DNA of 55,509 nt from Gordonia effusa NBRC 100432 (GTDB lineage Bacteria > Actinomycetota > Actinomycetes > Mycobacteriales > Mycobacteriaceae): assembly GCF_000241305.1 (NCBI RefSeq), contig NZ_BAEH01000042.1:1-55509 (forward strand). The letters are read 5' to 3'. Shown in pieces: positions 16,403 to 25,521 of the stretch. The stretch's first letter is position 1. Each line of letters starts with the position of its first letter. The translations under genes were made by a program, and so were the position numbers. Under the pieces are notes generated by a model that saw only the letters and a program-made list of their open reading frames with translations, did no database searches and was not told the DNA's origin.

Positions 16403-18112
16403 TCAGCGCCACTCACGCAGCGCCTTGATCCTCTCGGTGAGTTGATCGGCGGTAGCCATGGCGGTCGGTGGACCACCGAGCCGTGAACGGAGTTCGTTGT
16501 GCACCATGCCGTGCGGCTTTCCGGTGCGATGGTGGTGCAGCGCGACGAGCGAGTTGAGTTCACGTCGTAGTTCGCCGAGATTCGCGCCGGTCGATGCGAC
16601 TTTGGGAACGGCACCGTTCGGGTGACCGTTGGTCGATGCCACCTTGCGGTTATTGAGTTGCTCTTCCTGCCTGCGTGCGAGTAATTCGCGGACCTGACTC
16701 GCATCGAGCAGGCCGGGCAGGCCGAGGTAGTCCGACTCTTCGTCGCTGCCGGCCATCGTCGCCGTCCCGAAGGAAGCGCCGTCGTAGATGACCTGGTCAA
16801 GTTCTGCATCAGCGTGCAGCGATTGGAAGGCCGCTTCCTCTTCACCCGGTTCGTCTTTGCGCTTGTTGGCGTCGACCAGAAGCGCATCGTCGAGCCCATC
16901 CGACTCCCGATGTGGTTTACCGAGCACGTGATCGCGCTGTGCTTCCATCTCGCTGGCCAGACCAAGCAACACCGGAACCGACGGCAGGAATACGCTGGCC
17001 GTCTCGCCGACGCGACGCGACCGGACAAAGCGGCCGATGGCTTGCGCGAAATAGAGCGGCGTCGATGCGCTGGTCGCGTACACCCCGACCGCGAGCCTCG
17101 GGACGTCCACGCCCTCAGACACCATGCGAACCGCGACCATCCACTCATCTTCTGACGCCGCGAACTGTTCAATACGATCGGAGGAGCCGGGATCGTCGGA
17201 GAGCACCAAGGTCACCGGCTTACCACTGATCTCAGTCAGCAATTCCGCATAGTCTCGCGCGGTTGACTGATCGGTCGCGATGACCAGTCCGCCGGCATCG
17301 GTGATTCCCGACGCCCGCTTTTGCAATAGCCGCCGGTGGGCCGCACCCAGCACTGCCGGAATCCAGTCGCCATGTGGGTCGAGGGCGGTACGCCACGCTC
17401 GAGCGGTGTGTTCGGCCGACAACGGCTCGCCGAGTCGAGCGGTGAACTCCTCACCTGCGCTGGTTCGCCAACTCGCCTGACCCGAATAGGCCATGAACAC
17501 GACCGGTCGCACGACGCCGTCACGAAGTGCATCGGCGTAGCCGTAGCTGTGGTCGGCTTTGGATCGCTTGACTCCGCCGGCTTCGTCCTCATAGGTAACG
17601 AACGGAATCTGCGAATCGTCCGACCGGAACGGCGTACCAGTCAGAGCGAGGCGGCGCTCCGCATCGGAGAACGCTTCACGGATCGCGTCACCCCATGACT
17701 TAGCGTCACCGCCGTGGTGGATCTCGTCGAGGACTACCAAAGTTTTTCGGTTCTCGGTGCGCACACGATGCTTGGACGGGTGTGAGGCGACCTGTGCGTA
17801 GGTCAGGACGACGCCGTCGAAATCCGAGCTGGTCTGCCCAACCGAGTTGCTGAAATTCGGGTCGAGCGCGATGCCGACACGCGCCGCAGCCGCGGCCCAT
17901 TGATGTTTGAGGTGTTCGGTTGGGCATACGACGGTGATCGCGTCCACGGTGCGATCACCCAGTAGTTCAGCGGCAATCCGCAGACCAAACGTGGTCTTTC
18001 CGGCGCCGGGAGTCGCGACGGCTAAGAAATCACGCGGTTTGGTCGACAGGTATTTGGTCAACGCCCGACGCTGCCATGCTCGCAACGCCGGAGCAGCTGG
18101 TTTTTCGCTCAC
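16403..18112 (-). CDS. DEAD/DEAH-box superfamily 2 helicase
   Basis: Predicted 569 aa. RecA-like domain 1: ATPGAGKTT (Walker A, about residues 33-41), PTEHLKHQW (motif Ia), VVLDEIHHGGD (a DEIH form of motif II), LTGTPFRSD (motif III). Domain 2 from about 290: VIATDQSTARDYAELL, VSEGVDVPRLAVGVYAT and QAIGRFVRSRR (motif VI). It resembles the XPB/type III restriction helicase lineage. The last ~130 residues are polar, ending in a helical domain (ELRRELNSLVALHHHRTGKPHGMVHNELR). Nucleic-acid translocase; target unknown. GTG 18112 is preceded by GGAAG. Not part of any recognisable restriction operon. Confidence 0.82.
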   Translation of the reverse strand: MSEKPAAPALRAWQRRALTKYLSTKPRDFLAVATPGAGKTTFGLRIAAELLGDRTVDAITVVCPTEHLKHQWAAAAARVGIALDPNFSNSVGQTSSDFDGVVLTYAQVASHPSKHRVRTENRKTLVVLDEIHHGGDAKSWGDAIREAFSDAERRLALTGTPFRSDDSQIPFVTYEDEAGGVKRSKADHSYGYADALRDGVVRPVVFMAYSGQASWRTSAGEEFTARLGEPLSAEHTARAWRTALDPHGDWIPAVLGAAHRRLLQKRASGITDAGGLVIATDQSTARDYAELLTEISGKPVTLVLSDDPGSSDRIEQFAASEDEWMVAVRMVSEGVDVPRLAVGVYATSASTPLYFAQAIGRFVRSRRVGETASVFLPSVPVLLGLASEMEAQRDHVLGKPHRESDGLDDALLVDANKRKDEPGEEEAAFQSLHADAELDQVIYDGASFGTATMAGSDEESDYLGLPGLLDASQVRELLARRQEEQLNNRKVASTNGHPNGAVPKVASTGANLGELRRELNSLVALHHHRTGKPHGMVHNELRSRLGGPPTAMATADQLTERIKALREWR

Positions 18113-18133
18113 GAAAGACTTCCGCTCCTGCCC

Positions 18134-18153
18134 TAGAATCGACCACTATTCTA
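18134..18153. promoter_or_regulatory. Inverted repeat carrying outward -10 boxes for two divergent genes
   Basis: TAGAAT (18134-18139), eight bases, then ATTCTA (18148-18153): a perfect inverted repeat. TAGAAT fits a -10 box on either strand, for the helicase gene (minus) and for the YihY-like gene (plus). It could be paired promoters, an operator, or both. Confidence 0.45.
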
Positions 18154-18203
18154 ACCGGCCTGTACGACACGGCGAACCTGAGCACACGCGCGTCGCCACG
18201 ATC

Positions 18204-19403
18204 GTGGATGCTAGATGCATCACTACACGCACTCGTAATCCGGCGCCATTGCCCGACGGTCGACCACCTGACCGCCGGAATCGAGCTGATTCCACCCCCA
18301 CGACGTCGGCCGCTGACTCCGACGCCGATTCCACGGTAGATCCGGACTCGACGCCAACCGTTCCCATTCCACGCGAACCCGTCTTCCGCAACCTGCCGAA
18401 ACTAGTGTGGCGGACCACCGTTGGCGCATTCGACGACGGAATCATCGGGTGGGCCGCACAGGCTGCCTTCTGGCAGGCGCTGTCTTTTCCACCGCTATTG
18501 CTCGGTTTGCTCGGCAGTATCGGCTACGTCAGCGGATGGTTCGGGCCGGACACGGTGGCGGTCATCCACGAACGGATCATCGCGTTCGCCAACCGCACCT
18601 TCTCCGAGAGCGTCGTCAACGATCTGATCGGACCGACGGTCAACGACGTCCTCGGTCGTGGTCGGGTCGGCGTGGTGTCGCTCGCCTTCGTGTTATCGCT
18701 ATGGGCCGGGTCTGCGGCGGTGTCTTGTTTCGTGGCGTCCATCGCTCACGCGCATGGTCAGCATGAAGTCCGAAACCCGGTGTGGCAGAGGTTCTTTGCA
18801 CTGTTTCTGTACATCGGCTTCTTATTCGCGGCCGTGTTCGTGTTACCGCTTGTCGCGGTCGGGCCGACCTATTTGCAGCGCATCGTGCCAAGTTCGTGGG
18901 GGTCGTTCGTCTCCACCCTCATCGATGTCGGCTACTTCCCCCTCGTGGCCGCGCTATTGGTCGCGATGCTCACCACGCTTTACCATCTCGCGCTGCCGAC
19001 CCCGCTCCCCTGGCATCGCCTCATCGCCGGGGCCGTGCTCGCCGCAATTGTGTTCTGGATCGCCAGCTATATCCTGCGTCTGTACCTGACCGCGGTCACC
19101 CGGTCGGGCTACACCTACGGTGCGCTGGCCACTCCGATCGCGTTCCTGTTGTTCTGTTTCTTCCTCGGTTTCGCCGTCGTCCTCGGCGCCGAGTTCAACG
19201 CGGCCATCCAGTCCATCTGGCCAGCGAAACCGGCAGCGAGCAATCAAGTCAAAGAATGGGTGCACAACACCACCGCCGACATCACCGGCGGGATCAGACA
19301 TCTGCCAGGCGGCTCGCGACGCGGCCCGAGAAGAGAAGACGCGAGCCCGCATCCCCCGGAACAGCGACGGAGAGACGCTGGACCAAGACCGCCCGGGTCG
19401 TGA
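18204..19403 (+). CDS. YihY/UPF0761 family inner-membrane protein
   Basis: Predicted 399 aa from GTG 18204, but the start is uncertain: there is no ATG or good ribosome site before the membrane domain, and the first ~50 residues are polar and Thr/Pro/Asp-rich. The core from about residue 70 has six hydrophobic helices with the family segments WAAQAAFWQALSFPPLLLGL, AGSAAVSCFVASIAHAHGQ, YGALATPIAFLLFCFFLGFAVVLGAEFNAAI. The tail is Arg/Pro-rich. Once mis-called ribonuclease BN; true function unknown. Rv2707 position. Convergent with the DUF3039 gene 24 bases away. Confidence 0.78.
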   Translation: MDARCITTRTRNPAPLPDGRPPDRRNRADSTPTTSAADSDADSTVDPDSTPTVPIPREPVFRNLPKLVWRTTVGAFDDGIIGWAAQAAFWQALSFPPLLLGLLGSIGYVSGWFGPDTVAVIHERIIAFANRTFSESVVNDLIGPTVNDVLGRGRVGVVSLAFVLSLWAGSAAVSCFVASIAHAHGQHEVRNPVWQRFFALFLYIGFLFAAVFVLPLVAVGPTYLQRIVPSSWGSFVSTLIDVGYFPLVAALLVAMLTTLYHLALPTPLPWHRLIAGAVLAAIVFWIASYILRLYLTAVTRSGYTYGALATPIAFLLFCFFLGFAVVLGAEFNAAIQSIWPAKPAASNQVKEWVHNTTADITGGIRHLPGGSRRGPRREDASPHPPEQRRRDAGPRPPGS

Positions 19404-19427
19404 CTGAGGCCGCTGGTACGGGCCGAG

Positions 19428-19688
19428 CTACTCGCCCTTTTTCATGCGCGAGTAGATCTTCTTGCACTTGGGGCAGACCGGCGATCCCGGCTTGGCCGAA
19501 CGGGTGACCGGGAAAACCTCTCCGCACAGCGCCACCACGTGAGTTCCCATGACCGCGCTTTCGGCGATCTTGTTCTTCTTCACGTAGTGGAAGACCTTGG
19601 GGCGATCTGAGTCGTCCGAATCGGTGGCGTCGGTGTCTGGAAGATCGTCGATGTCGACATCGGGGCGTTCAATCGTCTGTGTTCCCAT
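19428..19688 (-). CDS. DUF3039 family small protein
   Basis: Predicted 86 aa. The acidic N-terminal half (DVDIDDLPDTDATDSDDSD) is followed by a conserved basic domain with FHYVKKNKIAESAVMGTHVVALCGEVF and VCPKCKKIYSRM: one Cys plus a CPKC knuckle that could form a zinc site. Function unknown; Rv2708c position beside sigB. ATG 19688 is chosen over an upstream in-frame codon because MGTQTIERPD is the conserved start; AGGGA is very close to it. Confidence 0.82.
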   Translation of the reverse strand: MGTQTIERPDVDIDDLPDTDATDSDDSDRPKVFHYVKKNKIAESAVMGTHVVALCGEVFPVTRSAKPGSPVCPKCKKIYSRMKKGE

Positions 19689-19786
19689 ATCCCTATTCTG
19701 CCCGACCGATCCTGCACGATCGATCCCCCACCAACGCCACCGACCCCGACCGTGCATTCATCACCTGAAAGTGGGACAGTGGAGAC

Positions 19787-20197
19787 ATGGGCCACTCAGG
19801 TATCGGACATCGGGATTCGCCCGAGACGTTTCTGATCACCGGGGCCGCGACCGGACTCGATGACCAGCATCGCGCACGGGTGCGTAAGTACCTCACGATC
19901 ATGGCTATTCGCGTCCCCGCGCTGGTTGGTGCGGGTATCGCCTACAACATCACGCAGAACGGTTGGATCGCCCTGGCGATCGTCGCCGTATCGATCCCGT
20001 TGCCCTGGGTCGCGGTCCTGATCGCCAACGACCGGCCCCCGCGCAAACGAGGCGAAGTCGCGCACTACCTGCATGCCGATCACCGCGTTGCCGACTCACG
20101 AGCCCTGGGAAGTTCTCCCGTTACCCCAACGCCATACGGGCCGGCGATCGACGTTGACCTCGAGAAACACGTTCCGGCCAGCGACGATAAGACCTGA
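19787..20197 (+). CDS. DUF3099 family membrane protein
   Basis: Predicted 136 aa. Conserved N-terminal segment SPETFLITGAATGLDDQHRARVRKYL precedes two membrane helices (about residues 40-57 and 60-80: ALVGAGIAYNI, WIALAIVAVSIPLPWVAVLIA) and a PPRKRGE basic loop, as in the DUF3099 family (Rv2709 position). The C-terminal tail is soluble. Function unknown. ATG 19787 follows GGAG. It lies just upstream of sigB but sigB has its own ECF-type promoter starting ten bases after this stop. Confidence 0.82.
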   Translation: MGHSGIGHRDSPETFLITGAATGLDDQHRARVRKYLTIMAIRVPALVGAGIAYNITQNGWIALAIVAVSIPLPWVAVLIANDRPPRKRGEVAHYLHADHRVADSRALGSSPVTPTPYGPAIDVDLEKHVPASDDKT

Positions 20198-20206
20198 TCG
20201 CGCGCT

Positions 20207-20235
20207 GGGAACTTTCCGCGTCACCTCCTCGTTGA
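20207..20235 (+). promoter_or_regulatory. ECF sigma (SigE/SigH-type) promoter of sigB
   Basis: GGGAAC at 20207-20212, a 17-base spacer, then CGTTGA at 20230-20235, 34 bases before the sigB ATG. GGGAAC-N16-18-CGTT is the mycobacterial SigE/SigH class consensus, and sigB of M. tuberculosis is controlled that way. This implies an ECF-to-SigB stress cascade. Confidence 0.72.
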
Positions 20236-20268
20236 GCCACTAAGAACGCACACGATGGAGGAGGCCGA

Positions 20269-21258
20269 ATGTCTCGCACGTCAGTTAGCCCAACCCCGAC
20301 CGCCACTAAGCGGCCGCCGATGACCGAACAAGATCTCGATGCGCAATCCCCCTCCGCTGACTTGGTACGCGTGTATCTCAATGGCATCGGCCGTACCGCG
20401 CTGCTGAACGCCGAGCAAGAAGTCGAACTCGCCAAGCAAATCGAAACTGGTCTCTACGCGAAACATGTTCTCGCCACCCGCAAGCGTCTGTCCGCGGTCA
20501 AGAAGCGTGACCTCGCTCAGATTATCCGCGAAGGTGAAGCTGCTCGCGCCCATCTATTGGAAGCCAACCTGCGTCTAGTCGTCTCACTCGCTAAGCGCTA
20601 CACCGGTCGGGGCATGCCGCTGTTGGACCTCATCCAGGAAGGCAACCTCGGCCTGATCCGTGCGATGGAGAAGTTCGACTACGCCAAGGGATTTAAGTTC
20701 TCGACCTATGCCACCTGGTGGATTCGTCAGGCGATTACCCGTGGCATGGCCGATCAGTCGCGCACCATCCGTCTCCCCGTGCATCTCGTCGAGCAGGTCA
20801 ACAAGCTCGCTCGTATCAAGCGCGAGTTGCACCAGCAGTTAGGTCGTGAAGCAACCGATGACGAGCTAGCCGCGGAGTCCGGCATCCCAGCCGAGAAGAT
20901 CGCCGATCTTCTCGACCACAGTCGCGACCCGGTCAGCCTCGACATGCCAGTCGGCACCGACGAGGAAGCACCACTCGGTGACTTCATCGAAGACGCCGAA
21001 GCCACGTCTGCGGAGAACGCAGTGATCGCCGGTCTGCTTCATTCAGACGTACGCACTGTTCTTGGCACGCTCGATGAGCGTGAGCAGCAGGTTATTCGGA
21101 TGCGCTTCGGCCTCGACGACGGCCAGCCGCGCACCCTCGACCAGATCGGTCGACTGTTCGGTTTGTCTCGTGAGCGTGTTCGCCAGATCGAACGGGAGGT
21201 CATGGTGAAACTTCGCCACGGCGACCGTGCCGAGCGGCTGCGCGCCTACGCCAGCTAG
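20269..21258 (+). CDS. sigB: Stress/stationary-phase sigma factor (group 2)
   Basis: Predicted 329 aa, lacking the long N-terminal tail of SigA. Region 1.2 begins at [28 protein letters not shown]; region 2 reads [41 protein letters not shown] and [20 protein letters not shown]; region 4.2 carries [27 protein letters not shown]. Closest to mycobacterial SigB. Non-essential alternate that directs stress and stationary-phase promoters similar to those of SigA. ATG 20269 has GGAGGA six to eleven bases upstream. Expression probably depends on an ECF factor via the promoter at 20207. Confidence 0.95.
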   Translation: MSRTSVSPTPTATKRPPMTEQDLDAQSPSADLVRVYLNGIGRTALLNAEQEVELAKQIETGLYAKHVLATRKRLSAVKKRDLAQIIREGEAARAHLLEANLRLVVSLAKRYTGRGMPLLDLIQEGNLGLIRAMEKFDYAKGFKFSTYATWWIRQAITRGMADQSRTIRLPVHLVEQVNKLARIKRELHQQLGREATDDELAAESGIPAEKIADLLDHSRDPVSLDMPVGTDEEAPLGDFIEDAEATSAENAVIAGLLHSDVRTVLGTLDEREQQVIRMRFGLDDGQPRTLDQIGRLFGLSRERVRQIEREVMVKLRHGDRAERLRAYAS

Positions 21259-21273
21259 CTCGTTCGGGGCACT

Positions 21274-21314
21274 AGTCCTGACGTACCACGGATGTGGGAC
21301 GTCAGGACTTTTTG
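21274..21314 (+). terminator. Rho-independent terminator of sigB
   Basis: Perfect 11-bp stem AGTCCTGACGT (21274-21284) with ACGTCAGGACT (21299-21309), followed by TTTTTG. Begins 16 bases after the stop codon. Confidence 0.9.
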
Positions 21315-21325
21315 TTGCTCGACCG

Positions 21326-21394
21326 CTGGAACTATCCCCGTGGTGGGAGCAGGCGCTATATGCCCGTCTGCTCGTATGAGGGGGACAGTTCCAG
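21326..21394. repeat. 69-bp dispersed palindromic repeat, copy 1
   Basis: Imperfect long inverted repeat. Outer arms CTGGAACTATCCCC and GGGGACAGTTCCAG, inner arms GAGCAGGCG and CGTCTGCTC, with a loop around CTATATGCC. A second 69-bp copy in the same orientation lies at 53905-53973; both occupy the gap between two convergent genes. Here the neighbours are sigB and the GNAT/ligase gene. Confidence 0.8.
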
Positions 21395-21404
21395 CAAACC
21401 CCTC

Positions 21405-24239
21405 CTACGCCAATCGCCGCGGACCAGCGTCGACCGCGCTGGGCACCGGTCCGATTCGGATAGTCGCCGACAGAACCGCGGCACCGTCGGGCGTCGCCAG
21501 GATCGGGTCGCAGATCACCTCACGTACTTCTGGTATGTCGTCGACAAAAGTCGAAATACGTTGCAGCAGTTCCGCTAACGCGTCTTGGTCGACGGTCGGC
21601 CCGCCGCGATAACCAGTCAACAGAGGCGACGAGCGTGGCGTTGTGACGAGTTCTGCGGCATCGACATCGGACAGTGGCACTGCCCGGTAGCCAATGTCGC
21701 CGAGCAGTTCGAATGTCGCGCCGGAAAGACCGAAAGATATAACCGGACCGAACGCGGGATTGTCCGACGCCCGAATAACGGTCCCGACACCCTTGGGCGC
21801 CATCTTCTGCACGTGCAGGGTCGTGTCGCCGGTGAGTTCGGTCAACTCGGCAAATGCGGTGACCACCGTCGTCGCGTCAGGCAGATCCAATCGCGCGCCT
21901 TCGCGGTCCATCCGACCCCGCCACTGCTTCGACGTCGCTTTGACCGCGACCGGAAAGCCGAGTTCCCGCGCCGCGGCCGACGCCTCGTGCATCGATCCGA
22001 CCACCCGGAACGGCACCACACGCACGCCGTAATGCGCGAGTATCGCCGCCGATGTCACATCATCGAGTGTGAGCGTGTCCCCCGACGCCGGCAGCCGCGA
22101 CAGAATTGCGGTACGTGCGGCCTCTGGGTCGATATTTGCGAGTCGGAGGATCTCCCCTTCCGGCCGCTCGCGCCATCGGGCGTAATGCCACGAACGTGCT
22201 AGGGCTCGCGCGGCCCGCTCCGGACTCGAATACGACGGAATCGAGCCGCGTACCGGAGTTCCATGTGGACCGAACACCGACAGCGTCGGCAAGATGCCTT
22301 CCACGCCAAGGAAGGTCGACACGATTGGCTTGTCACTGCCTGCCCCGGCGTCGACAAGAGCCCGTGCGTGCTCCTCGCCGTGTACTTCCACCGGCGGCAC
22401 AAACACCACGATCACCGAGTCGACGTCACCATCGGCGACGGCCTCGCCGACCGCGGTGTGGAATGCGCTCGGCGTTGCGGCGGGGCCGAGATCAATGACC
22501 TCGGAGGTGTCCAGTCCAGAATGGCGCGCCACATCGGCGGCCAGCGCACCCAACGCACTCGAGTTGCCGATCACCCTCGTGCGCGGGCCACGGGGCAGCG
22601 GCTGATACGCGAATAGTGTTGCGCTGTCAAACAATTCGGAAATCGTCTCGACTTGGATTACACCGGCCTGTTCCAACACCATCTGCGCGACTTTGTCGTC
22701 GAAGGATGCCTGCGACGCTCGCTCGGCCCGCATCTGACTCATCGCGCCGCTGCCGGTTTTCACCGCGACGATCGGTTTAGTTCGCGAGACCCGGCGTGCG
22801 ATCCGAGAGAACTTGCGCGGGTTACCGAAACTCTCCAGGTACAGCAACACCACCTCGGTCGCTTCGTCTGTGTCCCAATACTGCAGTAGGTCGTTGCCGG
22901 ACACGTCGGCGCGGTTGCCCGCCGAAACAAAGGTGGACAATCCCAGTTGCCGGCGGGCAGCAGTGTCGAGAATGGCGATGCCCAGCGCACCGGACTGACA
23001 GAAGAAGCCGACCCGGCCGGTAGCCGGAATACGCGGCGCCAGAGTCGCATTGAGCGCCACGCCGGGGTCGTTGTTGGCAACGCCGAGCGCGTTGGGACCC
23101 ACCAAACGCATGCCATGCTCACGGACCTGCGCGACCATCCGCCGCTCGTTCTCGAGTCCCTCACCACCGCTTTCCGCGAATCCGCCGGATACGACGACGA
23201 GTGTGCGCACCCCCTTGGCAAGACAATCGTCGAGGACACTATCGACAATCGCGGCCGGCACCGCGACGACGGCAAGATCCACTGGATCGGGAATATCGCG
23301 TACCGTCGGATAGGCGCGGATCCCGCGGACCGACTTCGGCCGGATGTCATCGGCAGTGCCCGAGCGCCGAGGGGGCAAATGCTGTGCAGCCGTAGACTTT
23401 TCATCCGAAGCGGCGCTGACAGCACCGGGGTCGGGGCCGTGCCCCGGCCCGTTGACCGGGTAAATCGGCCCGGTGAATCCACCCAATGCGATGTTCGCAA
23501 GCAGAGTGTTACCGACCTTGCCGGGATCGGTGGACGCGCCGATGACGGCCACCGACCGCGGGCGCAAGAGGTTCGCGACGCTGCGCGCCTCCGACGCGCG
23601 TTCCCGTGCGTTGCGTACCGATCGTTGTGCCTCGGTCGGGTCGATGAGGAATTCCACGTGCACCGTCGAACCGTCGAAACTGCGAGTCAGTTGATAGCCG
23701 GCATCGCGGAAGACCACAACCATATTCGGGTTCTCGCTGAGCACCTCCGCCTCGAACCGGGTGATGCCATTCTCGGCGGCGGCGCCGGCGAGATGTTCGA
23801 GCAATATCGGCCCAAGGCCGCGTCCCTGGTGTTCGTCGGCCACGACGAAGGCCACTTCCGCCGATCCGGGCTTCCCGGTTTCGGCAAGTCCCTCATAGAT
23901 TCCGATCGCAATGATCTCGCCGCCGAGTTCGGCGACCAGTGCCACGCGCTGCTGGTGATCGACAGTGGTCGTTCGAGCGATCTCGCGCGGCGACAGGGTC
24001 GGCGTCGGTCCGAAATACCGCAGGTAGCGAGTACGTTCAGAGAGTTTGCCGTGGAATTCGACGATGCGATCGGCGTCGTCGGGCACGATCGGGCGCAGGT
24101 GCACTACCCCGCCGTCGGACGCCAGCACGTCGGCGATCCAATGCCGCGGATACGACCACGCCTGTCGAATCGCGGGAGTGACCTCATCGGTCTCATCCGC
24201 CGCGGCGCGCTCGGCGGGCTCGGGTGCGCTATCAGTCAC
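21405..24239 (-). CDS. GNAT protein acyltransferase fused to an ADP-forming acyl-CoA synthetase-like protein (Pat-type)
   Basis: Predicted 944 aa. An N-terminal GNAT domain (about residues 45-200; acetyl-CoA loop QGRGLG at 138-143) precedes a CoA-binding domain (SVAVIGASTDPGKVGNTLL, about 229-247), a succinyl-CoA-ligase-like domain (GRVGFFCQSGALGIAI) and a C-terminal ATP-grasp domain (AILAHYGVRVVPF...PVAVKATSKQWRGRMDREG). GNAT-first order is the actinobacterial form of Pat; Salmonella Pat has GNAT last. Such enzymes acetylate lysines, classically of acetyl-CoA synthetase. GTG 24239 has GGAGG upstream and overlaps the acuC stop by eight bases, so deacetylase and acetylase are translated together. 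Whether the ligase half is active cannot be seen. Confidence 0.82.
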   Translation of the reverse strand: MTDSAPEPAERAAADETDEVTPAIRQAWSYPRHWIADVLASDGGVVHLRPIVPDDADRIVEFHGKLSERTRYLRYFGPTPTLSPREIARTTTVDHQQRVALVAELGGEIIAIGIYEGLAETGKPGSAEVAFVVADEHQGRGLGPILLEHLAGAAAENGITRFEAEVLSENPNMVVVFRDAGYQLTRSFDGSTVHVEFLIDPTEAQRSVRNARERASEARSVANLLRPRSVAVIGASTDPGKVGNTLLANIALGGFTGPIYPVNGPGHGPDPGAVSAASDEKSTAAQHLPPRRSGTADDIRPKSVRGIRAYPTVRDIPDPVDLAVVAVPAAIVDSVLDDCLAKGVRTLVVVSGGFAESGGEGLENERRMVAQVREHGMRLVGPNALGVANNDPGVALNATLAPRIPATGRVGFFCQSGALGIAILDTAARRQLGLSTFVSAGNRADVSGNDLLQYWDTDEATEVVLLYLESFGNPRKFSRIARRVSRTKPIVAVKTGSGAMSQMRAERASQASFDDKVAQMVLEQAGVIQVETISELFDSATLFAYQPLPRGPRTRVIGNSSALGALAADVARHSGLDTSEVIDLGPAATPSAFHTAVGEAVADGDVDSVIVVFVPPVEVHGEEHARALVDAGAGSDKPIVSTFLGVEGILPTLSVFGPHGTPVRGSIPSYSSPERAARALARSWHYARWRERPEGEILRLANIDPEAARTAILSRLPASGDTLTLDDVTSAAILAHYGVRVVPFRVVGSMHEASAAARELGFPVAVKATSKQWRGRMDREGARLDLPDATTVVTAFAELTELTGDTTLHVQKMAPKGVGTVIRASDNPAFGPVISFGLSGATFELLGDIGYRAVPLSDVDAAELVTTPRSSPLLTGYRGGPTVDQDALAELLQRISTFVDDIPEVREVICDPILATPDGAAVLSATIRIGPVPSAVDAGPRRLA

Positions 24240-25521
24240 GCGGATCCTCCGGATCAAGTCCATGCAGCGGCAAGACCGCACGTCGGGTAGCCAAAATCGA
24301 GCGATCGGTCTGCAGTTGGGCCTTCTCGGTGATGCCTTCCGGCGGAACCTGACCGGTATCGCCATCCCACGGCACGTAATTCACATCGCCGCCGTCCGAC
24401 ATCGTCGCCTCCGGTGGGCGTGAATAGTCCGAGTGCACGTCGTCGGCGATGGTGCGTGCGCCGGCCAGCCACTCGTCGCCGATGACCGTCGCCGGATCGA
24501 CACTGCGCCCGAGGGTTGCGGCGATCAAATGCGTCCAGATTCGCGGTACGACGTTGATCACGCCGTACCCGCCGCCGCCGACGGTCAGCCATCGACCGTC
24601 GCAATAGCGGTCGGCCAGATCGCGCATCGCATAGATGGCAGCGCGCTGACCATCGACGGTGAGTGACAGATCGGTCAGCGGATCGGCGCGATGACTGTCC
24701 GCGCCGCATTGGCTGATCAGGATCTGCGGTTTGAACTCCGCGAGCAACGACGGTACGACGCTGTGAAATGACCTGAGCCACAAGCGGTCTGATATACCCG
24801 GCATCAGCGGCAGATTCACCGCGGTTCCCGCTGCCGCGCCTTCGCCGACCTCACTTGACCAACCGGTCCCGGGCCACAGAGTCGCCGGATGCTGATGCAA
24901 CGACACTGTCATCACCCGAGGGTCGTTGATGAACTCCAACTGCACGCCGTCACCGTGATGGGCATCGATGTCGACATAGGCGATCCGGTCGAATCCGTTG
25001 TCCAACAGCCATTTGATGGCGACCGCGCAGTCGTTGTACACACAAAAACCGGCTGCGCGCGACGGCATCGCGTGGTGCATACCGCCGCCGATATTGACCG
25101 CGCGACGCACCGACCCGCTCGCGATCGCACGCGCGGCGGCGAGGGTGCCGCCGACCAACAACCGCGATGCCTCGTGCATCCCGTCGAAGATCGGGTTGTC
25201 GGCATCGCCGAGGCCGAATAGCCGCTCAAGTAGCGGTCCCGATAGCGCCGCCGTCCCGGCACCGACGGCGCGAACCGCGTCGATGTAGTCGGCGGTATGG
25301 ACCACTTTCAGCGCTTCATCGTCGATGTCGATCGGCGGGATGGGGTCGACGCCGTCGAATACCCCGAGACTCCGCGCCAACGACACGGTCAGCGCTAGCC
25401 GCACCGGGTTCATCGGGTGCGTATACGCCCACTTGTACGACAGGTAGCCCTCGCTCCAGATCACCGCCGCGTCATTCGCTCCGGGACCACTAGTGTCGTC
25501 ACTCACGCCTGGATGTGCCAC
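24232..25521 (-). CDS. acuC: AcuC-type class I histone-deacetylase-family lysine deacetylase
   Basis: Zn2+-dependent removal of acetyl groups from protein lysines, classically reactivating acetyl-CoA synthetase. Predicted 429 aa. Catalytic set: GGGMHHAMPS (His149/His150), AYVDIDAHHGDGVQ (metal ligands Asp186 and His188), GADSHRADPL (third Asp ligand) and GGGGY near the end of the fold. The last ~60 residues (after DDVHSDYSRPPEA) are outside the core. GTG 25521 is chosen because TAGCCT ends seven bases upstream, a leaderless arrangement. Polyamine deacetylase is an alternative role, but the overlapping Pat-like gene supports protein deacetylation. Confidence 0.88.
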   Translation of the reverse strand: MAHPGVSDDTSGPGANDAAVIWSEGYLSYKWAYTHPMNPVRLALTVSLARSLGVFDGVDPIPPIDIDDEALKVVHTADYIDAVRAVGAGTAALSGPLLERLFGLGDADNPIFDGMHEASRLLVGGTLAAARAIASGSVRRAVNIGGGMHHAMPSRAAGFCVYNDCAVAIKWLLDNGFDRIAYVDIDAHHGDGVQLEFINDPRVMTVSLHQHPATLWPGTGWSSEVGEGAAAGTAVNLPLMPGISDRLWLRSFHSVVPSLLAEFKPQILISQCGADSHRADPLTDLSLTVDGQRAAIYAMRDLADRYCDGRWLTVGGGGYGVINVVPRIWTHLIAATLGRSVDPATVIGDEWLAGARTIADDVHSDYSRPPEATMSDGGDVNYVPWDGDTGQVPPEGITEKAQLQTDRSILATRRAVLPLHGLDPEDPRD

